Origin: Dirofilaria immitis
Lineage: Eukaryota > Nematoda > Chromadorea > Rhabditida > Onchocercidae
Reading direction: 5' to 3'
DNA: 64,000 bases
Assembly: GCA_024305405.1 (NCBI GenBank)
Contig: JAKNDB010000085.1
Coordinates: 1,727,001-1,791,000, forward strand
A model generated the notes under the pieces. That model had not been told where the DNA came from. It did no database searches and was given only the letters and a program-made list of their open reading frames with translations. Both the position numbers and the translations under genes were made by a program. Positions 46,391 to 58,603 of the stretch are shown here, one piece after another. Position 1 is the stretch's first letter. Every line of letters starts with the position of its first letter.

Positions 46391-46755
46391 ATTCATCGAT
46401 GATATTTATTTTTATTATTTCTGATATTGTTGATTATTTATTTACTCCATTGATTGAGCTTTTGCTATTTAATGAATTAACCATATATTATTTTTATTCA
46501 CAGCAGTTATTTGTTATTATTTTTAATGTTATTAGTTATTACAAATTACAACATTTTTTAATTTATACTAACTTCCATGCTGTTGTTTTTCTTCTAATTT
46601 TTCTTAATTGTTTTATTTCCATGAGCAAAATTTTCTATTTTATGCTTATTCATTGAGGAATTAAATGCACATTCACATTGATATTCGCTAAGATATGTAT
46701 AATATGCAAGTCAATTTTGCTATTATTATATTATTGATAAGATAGAAAAAAGAAA

Positions 46756-46905
46756 TGGTATTTTATGAAATGAAATCCTTATCCTATTATTGCATAGTAT
46801 GCTAAAAAATTATTGGAAAGTGAAATATTCCTTTCAGTTTTAATATTTGAATTACCATGAACGGATTTATATCGATCGATTCGTACTTTTTAATTCTTCA
46901 TGGAA
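46756..46905 (+). repeat. Dispersed repeat, inverted copy of 60445-60585
   Basis: Starts TGGTATTTTATGAAATGAAA and shares ATTGCATAGTATGCTAAAAAAT-like and CCATGAACGGAT blocks with the minus strand of 60445-60585. An indel of about 20 nt near 46815-46835 separates the copies. It lies directly left of the other repeat at 46955-47140, so the two may be parts of one element. Confidence 0.8.
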
Positions 46906-46954
46906 AATTTAATTTTGAAGAATAAAAAATATCGTGATACAAAATAAATCGTAT

Positions 46955-47140
46955 CACAGTATAAAATAATCATTTCATAAATCAAATTTAAAGCATGCCG
47001 AACCAACTAAACTTCTTCATTCGGCAGTACGACAGTATTTGCTAAATTGATCAAATTTTTTCATTTTTTCATTGTACTGTTATTTCATGTGAGTTTTCAT
47101 TATTCTGGGATAGAAATTTTACTCGGCTTAAATATTCGCT
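46955..47140 (+). repeat. Dispersed repeat, inverted copy of 40870-41055
   Basis: Matches the minus strand of 40870-41055, beginning AATAATCAT and passing through GCCGAACCAACTAAA and TTCTGGGAYAGAAATT-type sequence. No coding potential is seen. Confidence 0.75.
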
Positions 47141-49420
47141 AATTTCGTATTTATCAAATTTTAAAACTTATTAAATTAAATATAAAAATGGGTATGATAA
47201 AGAGATGATTCATTATTAAAATTATTCATTTTTATTAGTTCATTTTATTAGAATTTTTTGCTGCAAATTAATTTAATTGCATCATTTTGTGAAATTTATA
47301 GTTATAAATTTCAGATAAGCTAATCTTTTACGATCTCTATAATTTTGTATCGGTATGTTGTCAGTGATAAATATCATATAAATTTGACGCCTTAGTATTG
47401 TTAATAATAATTAGGATTTTGATATTAGCAAGTTGCATAATAATTTCATTAATGATAAATAAAAAGTAAATATTAACACTCTAGTACAAAATTAGTAACA
47501 TTTGTAACAGGTTTAATATTTTTGGCTGCTCTGATGATATTAATGCTATATTATTTTCAGTGGTGCAATTCATTATTTTTGGAAGATTAAATTGTTAATG
47601 ACAGTCAAATTACCGACTTATCTTTGCGTTATATTATTCGGCTCTATATCATAGCTAAGTACAAATTCGGTATGATTGGAGTTACCATTGCTCATTAAGG
47701 AATTACTGAAAGGATGGACTTTGCATCTTATTTGACTGTTGTTTTATAGGTAAAATAAAACGTATTCGATAGATTCCATGTCAGTGTTTGATCATATTAT
47801 CGCAGAAAAATTAACATTGATGAATTCCTTGGAAAAAAGATAACAAATAACAATAAAATTGATGCATTTAATTCTTTACTGAATGTCTCATTTTGACTGA
47901 TTCTATCTCACTGCGTTCATTTTATAGGTAGCGGAGATGAGTGTGTCATTCATTGTAAATGGAACATCGATGCAAACCAATGAATTGCATTTTACAGTTT
48001 GATGTTACAGAATTCAATTTCATAATGGTTATTTGGATGCTTTTTGCTACCACGCTACCACTGCATTTGTTTATCTAATCCGTCCTAAAAATGTTGTAAT
48101 TTGCCGAAAAAAGTGCTTCCAAAAGATCAGTCGTCAATAAAATCATCACTCTTATTGATGAGACTGGTTGACACTTAATATTACTGAGTTTAACCCTTTA
48201 AGTATTAGTTTTTTTTATTCTTTCTTTTCATATTATTAAACTAATGGTCGTTTTAAATAATGTTCTATCTCTTATTCATAGTAAAACTGAATACCAAATT
48301 CAACCAGTGATTAACAAGGGAAAGATATGCATAACAGATTGCATTCATCTTAACCCACTTAATAAGCAGTCTGATCATCCGTTTTAATTGTCTGACCGTT
48401 TCCTCGATTTATTTGGAATTTCCGGTGCTATTATTGTCACTTTAATGCTATTATGATATAATTAGATTGACTTTCCTTGCCGATTTTGCATCTTCCAGAA
48501 TCTCATTTTATTAGCGGGGTGCATTTGGCAGTGAAATTTATGCTTGCATTTTATATCGCACAGTAAATCCGCACATGCAACATATACTGAGCAATATCAA
48601 ATCAGAACGTATACCCAACAATATTAATTCCATAGCAAATAAAAATAAAAATATTATAAAATTGATTGGAATTTTTAAAAATAATCGGTGATAAATTGAT
48701 TTTTTAATCATCTATCAAATCATAATGTTTTTAGTATATCGAAAATGGGAATGATATTTCTAAATTAGATTATATAAACAAAAATGAACTGTTCCTTGAT
48801 TTTCAATCTATATTTTGATTTTCGATCTTTCGTACTTTATATATTGTTGATGAACAAATATATGGTTTGAAAAGAATGCGAGGACATTTTTTCTTGAAGT
48901 TAAATCCATAATTTTCAAAAGTTCAGCCGATTCGAAATTGAAAATCTCTTTGATCATTCCTAAGAATTTCAGTCTACTGAATTTCCAAATAATATCAAAT
49001 AATTCGCTATCATCTATTTCAGTTATGTTATATGACATATCATCATGCGACAACAGAAAATAATTTGGATAACTTCATGATTGTTCAGAATTTGCAAGTG
49101 GAATTGTTTTAATTGCCGCTATATTTTCATATAATTTTTATAATTTAAGCAATATTCTTCATTTATTATAATATTTTTTCTAGACAATGATTTGAAATGA
49201 CATTTATTCTTATATTTGATTGTTTTCTCTGAAAAACAAAGTATTGATATGAGCTGATGAATTACTATAACGAGAAGTAAAAAGTACAATCTATCTGTAT
49301 GAATCATTTTGAAATAAACTTATTTACATCATTTCAACGAACATGGACTAATTCTTACTGCTTCTAAATAATAAACTATCAAGTTGAAACGAAATGTCAT
49401 TTCGATACCAGTCCTATACA
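47141..49420. other. Intergenic region, no confident gene
   Basis: I see no exon chain. A minus-strand open frame at 48808-49053 (81 codons, beginning MSHDDMSYNITEIDDSELF) has a plausible residue mix but no recognised family, no splice partners and no homology I can name. The part from 47560 to 48600 is somewhat less AT-rich than the flanks without open frames, which fits old decayed sequence. Confidence 0.4.
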
Positions 49421-49681
49421 TATGCATATATTAGATTGCAGAAATTCGATTACGGTGAGACAGATTCCTTCAAGAAAAGTGAATTGATCTTGATACTGAT
49501 AAATAATCAAAACAATTTTTTATGGTAGTAATTGTTGATAAAACGATAAAAATTGCGTATGATACAAATTTGATTAAATTTAACAATAATTGTATTTATT
49601 CATATGAAATACTAAATATCATATACAATATATAGGTTTGAAAAGTATTCTTGGCTTGGCAGCTATAAAAAAATTGCAGAC
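49421..49681 (+). repeat. Dispersed repeat, inverted copy of 58287-58586
   Basis: The plus strand here matches the minus strand of 58287-58586 over about 260 nt, by eye about 80-85% with several indels. Shared blocks include TATGCATATATT, GAGACAGATTC, AATTGATCTTGATA, TGTTGATAAAA and AAAAGTATTCTTGG. Confidence 0.85.
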
Positions 49682-52600
49682 AGTAACGGTAGTAGCCAGT
49701 TTTTTACAAATATGGCTATAATTAGGCCTTCTGAAAATTACAAAATGTAAGATTGACTATCGAATTTTGGAATATTTGGTATTTTTCAAATTGAAACGGA
49801 AAAAGTCCGATGAATTTTGAATAATTAAACATGTACATGGGCAAATTTAGGACTGTGATAAAAAGACTGAATATTTACTTCTAGAAAAGATGTTGTGATA
49901 AGAAAAAATGCAATAATTATAAGCAAATGGTAATAATAAGAAATTATTACTATTAAAATAAGCACAAAAATTGAGCATAAAAATTGATTAAATGTTAAGA
50001 ATTCAATTGACGAAATATACATCGATAATTAGCAATATAAAACGTTTATTTCAGTTTAAATGTTTTTAGCTGTTTCCTTTTTAGCATGAAACTTTTTATA
50101 TGTGATTCATATGATGAGAACGGATATATAAGGATAAAGTTTTTTTTAAGCAAATCATTTGAAATATTATAAACAAACTCATAACAGAGAGTTTTTTTAT
50201 CTTCACTTATTCTATATGGAATAAAAAAGTCCTCATTGAAATGTTAATTAAAATCACTTCACTTATTCTATATGGAATAAAAAGTCCTCATTGAAATGTT
50301 AATTAATGATGGAAAGGAAAACTTTTACCGCATATATGCAAACATGTAACTTTTGACCGATATGATTGAAAGTATGGTATTGAGAAAGTGCAACTTTCTT
50401 ATAATGTGTATGAGCAAAAAGTTTCAAATTTGATAATTCTTTTTGACACATGCATAGCATCGAATTTTTATTTTCCGTTTATTTGTATATCTTTTTCTTC
50501 ATTTATTTGGCCGCTTTTTCATTCGCTTCTTAGGAGATAATTTCAATGTCATTATTTACTTTCCATTCGTTTCTTCAATTGGTATATTCTGAAATGTATA
50601 ATAATCGTCTTCTATATTCCAATCATTTTTAGCACTGATAAATTCAATAGTTCTAATTATTATATTTGCTCTTTTGTAAATTTTATGAAATTACTTATCT
50701 TGAGGTGTATTCAAATTTTGAAACCTTTTGATAGTTGTATTTTTTCTACTTTTAATAAATTGCAATAGTTTTAAAGAACCATTTCGGTTGAGGAAGAAAA
50801 TAGAAATGAAATGCATGCTAATAAAAATATACGGTTGACAATTTAAAAAAAATAAAAAAATATTCAAGTTTTAACAATGTGCTGAATGATTATATATGAA
50901 AATTGATATTATCTGTTCAGAAAAGAATTTTTTTCCAAATAAATGCCTATTAATATTAAAAAAAAGTAGTGAAGTGATATAAAATTTATGAAATTCATTT
51001 ATGACAATGAGACGCTCTGAAAAGTAGTTATCATTGTCAAAAGTTATAAATAAAATAGAAACTATACTGTGGAATTTGTAGAGGAGAGATTTGATGTACG
51101 AAAAATCTAGTTGGTTTTGATAATCTTAATCTATATAACTTATCAAAAATCATAGGTATAAATATTTGATCAAGTAAAAATGATAGTTCAAAGAATCTTA
51201 ACAGACTATATGTAATAACAAAGAGAAGATTAGCAATGATATATGATTAGGTAGTTATATATTTTGTAATGTTATTTAATTAATTCTTCCTATTCACTTA
51301 ATTTGTTTAAGTTACTATATTTCATTATTCAAAATAATTTCCGAAAAACTATTCGTTATATTTATTTTCCCCAATTTTATTTCCTAATGCTTCAATTTTT
51401 TCCATCACTTTCCGAATGGGCAATATAAGAAGGAGGAAAATTATTAGCATACATAAACTTTTATAATTAATGTCATTGATTTATAGATGATAAAATGATT
51501 TCATCGATATTTTTATTTAATCTTGAATTACAAAACATTTTTTTTTTATGCTTAAGTTGATTAAATTTGAGCTAAGATGTATGAATTTGGAAATCGTTAC
51601 GTTGAATTAAAATGCAACTTATGCTAAATAGCAAAAAATTTAGAGCATTAAACTTATTGATTATATTATATGAAAATGTTTAAATAATTTCCAGAGATTT
51701 ATTTTATTTCGTTTTTTCTTTTTTTTTTTTTTTCTATCTAACATAGAGTATTGTCTGCTTTGAAGGATTATAAAGCATATGTTATGTTGTGGTTGAAGCT
51801 TATTTCGGCATTTGGTGGCTTGTAATTCATTTTTTCTTTCTCTTTTTTAAACTAGTAACTTATTCCTATATTCGGGATTGATAAGCTATGATTGTATCTT
51901 ATCAGTTAATTCCTGGGTTCACTTTCATTCATTTTTTAAGCAAATATTTTCCTTGATTAATATGGGTGAAAGATACATTTTATATTTACTAAGCATACAA
52001 AACATCGAAAATATTAATGAGGTGATCAGAGAGCATAATATTGATCAATCAACACGAAGAAAGTGCAAGATAAACAATTATTCTTCCTCATCTTTTTGCC
52101 TGGACAAGTAAGATGAAAGTTGCCTTCGAAGTTTCTTAATGCAATGGTCATGCGAGAATTGAACCATTTCAAATATCTTTTTGGTAAGCAAATAGATCAA
52201 AATGATAAATAAATCAAATCGCTTGATATTTGCACGAATTCCAAAAAAATGCTGATAATTGATATTACAATAAGATAAAATAACTTTGTATTGCGATTCA
52301 TTTAACTTTCAAAATAAAAACTATAGCACAAAAGAAAAAAGGAAAAATTAATTATTTAATATGAATTCAATAATTTTAATAGTTCAAAACTATCTCTTCA
52401 ACGTATATTAAGAAGCGTAGAATATAGAATGATGAATTATATGCATGAAATTGTTCAGAAGATAACTTTAAGAAACAATGCCAGTATTATAACGCTACTG
52501 TTAAAACCGAACTTTACATTTACTATGCAATTCTTGTAACAGAATTCATTATGACAGTGCAACTTTTTCCTACACCAATTTTTTTCACAAACTTGGAAAT

Positions 52601-54235
52601 TGATAAATTTTTTCCTGAAAACGACTTTCTCTTTCCTACAATCTTACTTATATAGTTATTGATGTCATTATTAGTGGATATTGCAAAAGACATTTTCTTA
52701 ATCTATTAAAATTTTATATACAATATCAGATTTTATCATTTAAAATTAGCATCTTTTTATATAAATATGCTATTTATTTAGCGGCAATAATTTGTTCATT
52801 CAATAATTCGATATTTTTTTTTGTATACTTCAATAATTTACGGAAATGATAAGATATGATTTATTTATTTATTTGTATAAATTATTGAACTAAAAAAAAA
52901 AATATTTGCTTTTCCTTATTTCTAAAATGATTTTAAGTTATATCATAAACAAGAGTCTAAAAATAGCATATTATTTCATTATCAATTTTTTTCAGCTCAA
53001 CAACAATCATTGTTTGCTTCAAAGATTTATTATATTTGCTAGTTGTTATGTTAAATTTAGTCATATGATACACCAATAAACGGGCACATAAATTAAGTGA
53101 ATAAATGATCAATAATCTTTTATTAATCAAAACATTTTAACATCCATTCACTTTAATCACCATTACAACTACCGTTATTATTATCAGTACCACCATTATT
53201 CCTTTTTTTTTCAAAATATTTAACAAATCAAAAGAAATAATTAAAATTACTATAATGTTTATATGTGATAAGACACCTGTAATAATATATGTTAAAAAGT
53301 AATTATTACACTTAGACAAGTAAAATGAGTTCAGTCTATAGAAAATATCAAATAGCTCTTTGTCATATTATCATTAAATTTATAGCATGCCTTCATATCA
53401 TATTCTTCTCAGACATTTTACAATTTAACTTCTTCTTATCATTGATTTTCCCTTTTTTCTTTTTTATTCTTATCGTTGTTCTCTCATTCAATGTATATAT
53501 ATATAATTTTTTTTGTTTTACCGAAATTACCTCTGTTAATTTTATCTGAAAATCGGCGAATTTTTTTCTGAATTATTTCTCTGGAAATTGGTTAATACAA
53601 CTTTTTCCTCTGGATCAAATTTTTTCAGAAATTGAGGAATTCTTCCTAAAATTGCTATCTTTTAGCCTTCTCTGTCATATTAATTTCATCCATTGTTAGA
53701 TGGTGGAATAACAATAATTTTTCAGGTGCATTGGCAGCAGCAATATTCCAGAAAATAAGGATAAATAATGTTTTAAATAATTGGTGAAGAAATTTCAAAT
53801 TTCATTCTTTGATTAAATCCTATTTTTTTCTTTTTTGTTTATGATTTTACAAAGTAATGAATTGTTTGATCGAATTTTGCTCTATCTTATATTGAAAAAA
53901 AAAAAACTAATGGAAGCCTAGTGATGGATAATTTTAAAAAAAAGTTGTTTAAATATTTTATAATATATTACTATTTTATCAGTTTTTCTATCAGTTGGTT
54001 TCGGTTTTTGTGCAATTAATTAAGATTGATTTTTTTGATTCGTTAGCATATCTTTTATAATAAACAAAACTTTTCACTTACTGTCATAAAAATATTTCGA
54101 AAATTAATATGATATAGAAATGAATATTTTGTATTTCTATATACACTATATTTACTGACACCTTTTAATGATGTAATAAATTTGAAAGATATAGAAAATT
54201 TAATCGGCGAAATTATTTAAAATATGATTATAGAA
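49682..54235. other. AT-rich intergenic region, no confident gene
   Basis: Only short frames occur (for example plus-strand 51878-52111 and 53325-53549, rich in Ile, Phe, Tyr and Ser as expected from random AT-rich DNA). A tandem duplication lies at 50201-50306 and poly(T) runs at about 51541 and 51719-51734. I found nothing with a recognisable domain. Confidence 0.45.
50201..50306. repeat. Two-copy tandem duplication, about 50 nt, period 56
   Basis: The sequence beginning CTTCACTTATTCTATATGGA and ending TTAATTAA occurs at 50201 and again at 50257. The copies differ in the length of one A run (six versus five). Confidence 0.9.
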
Positions 54236-57200
54236 ATGGCTGATAACGATAAAACAGTGATAGCGACAAAAATAGATTGAAATTAATACAATTATGTGAT
54301 AAAGATGTGAATGATATGATGCAATATTTGATGAAACATTTCGTTCCTAACGAACCAACAGCTCGTTCACTGTGTATGTCCAGTAGTGATGGCTGGGAAA
54401 TGACTGAAGGTTACTTATATTTTTCCATTTATCATTATTAAATATACGATAGTAGTTCTTACATAGTTTATATGATCGAATCAAGAACTTATATTTTACA
54501 TTAATATTAAATTTTTCCATTTTTTTCACGGTCGGTAGTATTAAATTTTCTTCATTAAAGATTTCTAAGATTCATTATATGTTTTAACTTGGCATGTTAC
54601 TTTCGATTGAAAAGTATTACATTCATGCAATTAATAGTTTACATGATCTATGACTATACTTACAAATATAAAATATAACAATTTTCATTCAACAATCATA
54701 AAAATAATTCATTGGGGAAAAAATGGATGAATGCCAGAATTCCATACGCTAATATTTTTATAGGCAATTTGCCACTAATATATTTTAAACGTCATATATT
54801 AAAAGCTAAATGTACTTCGAAATCCAATTTTTATGGGAATGATCAAATCATTTAAAGATAACATTAAAATTTTAATTTAGCTATTATCCAAATATTTACA
54901 GCCAAAATTTCCACCCTAATGCTTTCATAATAACTCTCACTGCATTTACTGCTATCTTTCGTTATATATGCAATTATTTTTCAAGAAAAAGTATTAGCAA
55001 GATTGCAATAAATGGAGAAATTCAACCAAAATGTTTTGCTTAATCCATGAAATTGACTTCATTCCTACGATAGTATACTGACTTAAATGTTAGATTTATT
55101 TTAATTGATTATAACAAGTTGGTTAACTATCAAATAGCTTTAATTAAACAAGCGAACACAAAATTCATCCAAAAATAAGACCGCCAACAGAAGAAGTACC
55201 ACATTCCATACCTGACGATATATTAATCATCCAAATATTAGAAATCTCTTGAACAGCATGTAGTAAGTAAGCATTCCTCACACCTCAAATATTCAAATAT
55301 CGTAAATGTCTCAGAAAGCACGTATGAAGAAAATTTTCATTCTTAATCTGACGAATATTATATCCAAATTCAAAAATGTCTGGAATAGCATGTAAGAGCA
55401 TCTTGAGCATTTCAAATATCACAAATATCTCGAAAAGGATATACGAAGAAACATTTTATCTCGTATCACATGATTCATTAGGCATCTAAATATTGAATAA
55501 TCAGAAATGAAAGAAACAGAAATGTGAATGGAGTACTGATGATGGTGAAGGGATAGCTCGTATCAACGACCTAAAGAATGGGTGGGATAAAACGATAAAA
55601 AAGATGGGAGAAGGGGTATTGAAAGCTTGTATATGTATGTTAAGTATGTCATGTATGTATGTATGTTTGTGTATGCATATATACGTATATATATGTACGT
55701 ATACACTCAATAGAAATGAAGCAATATTTATTATTATTATTCACGGAATAGACAAGAATCTTCATAGTGACATGAAAATTATTTGCAGCAAATTTTTTCA
55801 ACGTACATTTTTATATGTTACATTCTCATAGGAATCATTAAGTTCATTTCAAATGTTTTCATTCTTTATTATGTGTAGTTATCTTATTGAAAGCACAAAA
55901 TCCTTCATTGAATTCGATATGATCTTTATAAGGGTGAAGCGCAAAATACTGATACTGATATGATAACATGCGATCAACGTGTAATCTTATCGTTATCCTA
56001 TTAGATTCTAATCAAGAAATTCTTCCACAGTAGTGATGTCTTAAAATGAAAAAGTTCTTTTTGGCTTCAATGGATTTATTCAATCAAACGAATCAATCGA
56101 AGTGTAATCGACAGAAAGGAGTATTTGTGATATGTTTTTAAGAAATAAAATTTTACTATTAAGCTCAAGCAAGTTTATTATAATTTCATTGCAATATAAT
56201 TTGACTATGTAAAACTACCTAGGTTACTATCATTCAGTGCTATATTTTCAAATTATATTGATGTCTATATTGATGTCATATTGATCTATATGAAAATTTG
56301 ATTTCTTTTCTGGATGAGATACTCTGCAGATATGATTCATGAAAATTTTATAAAACAGTGGGCAATATTGTTTATTATTGGTAGCAATATAATAATCGTT
56401 GGAATAAGCAAGAATAATAATAATAATAATAACAATCCAGTAATAATAGTATAGTCAGTTTATTTCTGATCGACAATTTTCAAATATTTGTTGATAATTT
56501 TATAAAAATATGTTCATCACAAGCACATAAAATTTTATTTTCTAAGAAAAAAATTTACTTTTTAAATTTATTAAAGTTTCATATCTTTTTTAATAAAAAT
56601 AATTCTTATAATTAAAAATTATTTTTTCATTTTTCAGAGACAGTTCGAAAATGTCTCAAATATCCATCATATTCATATGCTTTAAAAAACGAGAATGACG
56701 AAATAATCGCTACTCGTATAGCTAATATAATAGAACGACCACAATTAAATGAAACAAGTAAACATGATGTGAGCATTAAACGTAATACAAATTATAATTG
56801 TTGCAGCAAATATTATTGGTATATTTAATGTCAAAAATATATTGATTAATTAATTTCAAATTCAATTAGTCAAGCAATTTTGAATACATTTGAAATGATG
56901 AAATATTTAAGACACCAAATGAACAACGCGAAAATCAATCCAAAAAAATGGCAATATCAGCAATTGAAATAAGCAGATTAATTAATAAATTGGAATCAAA
57001 GGTTTGAAAATTATGTTATAATAGCAAACAATTCTTAAATTTTAATAAATACTGAATTAAAAAATACAATTTATTCGGAATTTGTTACAGTCCACTTGCA
57101 GATATGGCATTTAATCGCACCTTCAACTACGAAGCTTTTAGAATTTCTGATCATTTCGACGCATGAAAAATACACGGGACGTGGATTGATGTACGAATTG

Positions 57201-57744
57201 ATGACATTTGATATAATGGAACAAAAACGTAATGGTATTCAAGGTGGAATTAGTGAAGCCACTGCATATAATTCTCAAAAAGTTTGCTACTTAAAATAAA
57301 GAAATAAAAATGCAAAAATGAAGAAAAATCAAATACTGATTAAAATATTTTCCATGATTATCGGAAAAAGATATAAAATTTCGAATTTCTGCATAATCAA
57401 AAGATTAGTTTATCAGTATTTATAAATTTCATAAATACCTTCTTCGAATTTACAAAAATTATTTTTACTATAAAACCGTTACAAAAATAAAATTGAAAAA
57501 TGATAATGTTTTTAAATAGTCAATAACAATTATTCAGTAGAAATAAATACGATACGATATCCTTAAATATTGATGATTTTTTTTCTTAACAAATTATTTA
57601 TTTTATTTGCAGTTATTCGCCAAATTGGGCTATCAAGTTATTTACCAAATAAACTATGATGAATGGTTAGACAAGGATGGCAAACAAATATTTAACTGTG
57701 ATGATGGGACAAATTGCGCTCAACTTGTTTACAAATCATATTGA
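54236..57744 (+). CDS. GNAT-family N-acetyltransferase (nematode arylalkylamine-type)
   Basis: Predicted acetyl-CoA-dependent acetyltransferase. Five exons: 54236-54409, 56638-56818, 56870-57001, 57091-57281, 57613-57744 (TGA 57742-57744), about 270 residues. The N-terminal LMKHFVPNEPTARSL is the typical opening of nematode GNAT proteins of this group. The acetyl-CoA loop is HEKYTGRGLMYELM (R/Q-x-x-G-x-G/A type, about residue 195), followed by GGISEATAYNSQKLFAKLGY and the family ending FNCDDGTNCAQLVYKSY. One-base contractions are needed near 54251-54254, 56942-56948 and 56998-57000; with them all exon phases agree. Exons 2 and 3 are the least certain. Intron 1 is 2.2 kb, against 50-330 nt for the others, and contains the repeats at 54884-55096 and 55085-55616. 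Substrate cannot be told from sequence. Confidence 0.85.
54884..55096 (-). repeat. Repeat inside GNAT intron 1, inverted copy of 58068-58285
   Basis: The minus strand matches 58068-58285 over about 210 nt at roughly 85-90% by eye. Shared blocks include TCGTAGGAATGAAGTCAATT, TATATAACGAAAGAT and GTAAATATTTGGATAA. It overlaps the next repeat by 12 nt at AAATGTTAGATT. Confidence 0.88.
55085..55616 (+). repeat. 532-nt repeat, copy B, inside GNAT intron 1
   Basis: Near-identical, ungapped copy of 44773-45304 in the same orientation. To the right, after AGAAGGGG, copy B runs into a TATG/GTAT-rich stretch (55617-55710) absent from copy A. Being intronic, it should not change the protein. Confidence 0.95.
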
Positions 57745-57960
57745 TGAATTAATAAAAATAAAGAAATAATTCAAATAATTTGAAATATGAAGGAATGATG
57801 GAACTAACTATTATAATTTTAAAAATTTGCTTTATAGTAGCTATTATAATCGTTAAATTTACGTTATAATGATAGCAATAATGATAAGATCCATGTTATT
57901 TGTGTTAAAATTCTATGATACTGATCAAATGAAAATTTAAGAAAACTTTTATCGAATTTG
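57745..57960. other. Downstream flank of GNAT gene
   Basis: The flank has two AATAAA-like motifs within 25 nt of the stop (near 57752 and 57763), a plausible cleavage signal for the acetyltransferase mRNA. Nothing else is seen. Confidence 0.4.
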
Positions 57961-57967
57961 AAGCAAC

Positions 57968-58062
57968 ATTATATGAAGCTGCACTCTTGTACGGTATACG
58001 GGAATATTTCTCTTTTTCTCAACCGTTCAATCTAAAACGACATATGCAAACTGATGCCAGTA
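57968..58062 (+). pseudogene. C2H2 zinc-finger remnant, copy 3
   Basis: The frame HYMKLHSCTVYGNISLFL then NRSNLKRHMQTD is the end of one finger and most of another, with the second Cys replaced by Tyr-Gly. It ends about 6 nt before the repeat at 58068, just as copy 1 ends just before repeat copy A. Too short and damaged to be functional. Confidence 0.65.
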
Positions 58063-58067
58063 AGATG

Positions 58068-58285
58068 AATCTAACATTTAAGTCAGTATGCTATCGTAGG
58101 AATGAAGTCAATTTCACAGGTTAAGCGAAAGATTTTGGTTGATTTTCTGCATTTATGCAATCCTGTTGATATTTTTTCTTAGAAAATAATTGAATATATA
58201 ACGAAAGATGGCAGTAAACGTAGTGAGAGCTATTATGAAAGGATTAGGCTGGAAATTTTCAGCCTGTAAATATTTGGATAACTTT
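58068..58285 (+). repeat. Repeat, inverted copy of 54884-55096
   Basis: Reverse complement of the repeat in GNAT intron 1. Begins AATCTAACATTT directly after zinc-finger remnant copy 3. Confidence 0.88.
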
Positions 58286-58286
58286 T

Positions 58287-58590
58287 TTTATAGTTGTAAT
58301 TCTTTTATAGTTTGTAATTTTTTTTATAGTTACGAAACCAAGAATACTTTTCAACCTATATATTCTATATGATATTTAATATATTATATGAATAACTATA
58401 ATTATTGTTACATTTAATCAAATTTGTATCATATTATACGCGACTTTTATCCTTTTATCAACAATTAGCATCATAGAAAAGTTGTGTTGATTATTTATCA
58501 CTATCACTATCAAGATCAATTTACTTTTCTTGGAAGAATCTGTCTCATCGTAATCGAATTTCAGCAATTCAATATATGCATATATATATA
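58287..58590 (-). repeat. Repeat, inverted copy of 49421-49681
   Basis: Follows 58068-58285 with no gap, so the two may together be a longer element of at least 520 nt of which other copies are fragments. It ends in an (AT)n run at about 58575-58603. Confidence 0.85.
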
Positions 58591-58603
58591 TATATATATA
58601 TAT

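Noticed and set aside
51878..52111. 77-codon plus-strand frame
   Set aside because: Composition is that of AT-rich chance sequence and no family or splice partner was recognised.
54347..54529. Minus-strand frame over GNAT exon 1
   Set aside because: Antisense shadow; the plus strand carries the conserved GNAT N-terminus.
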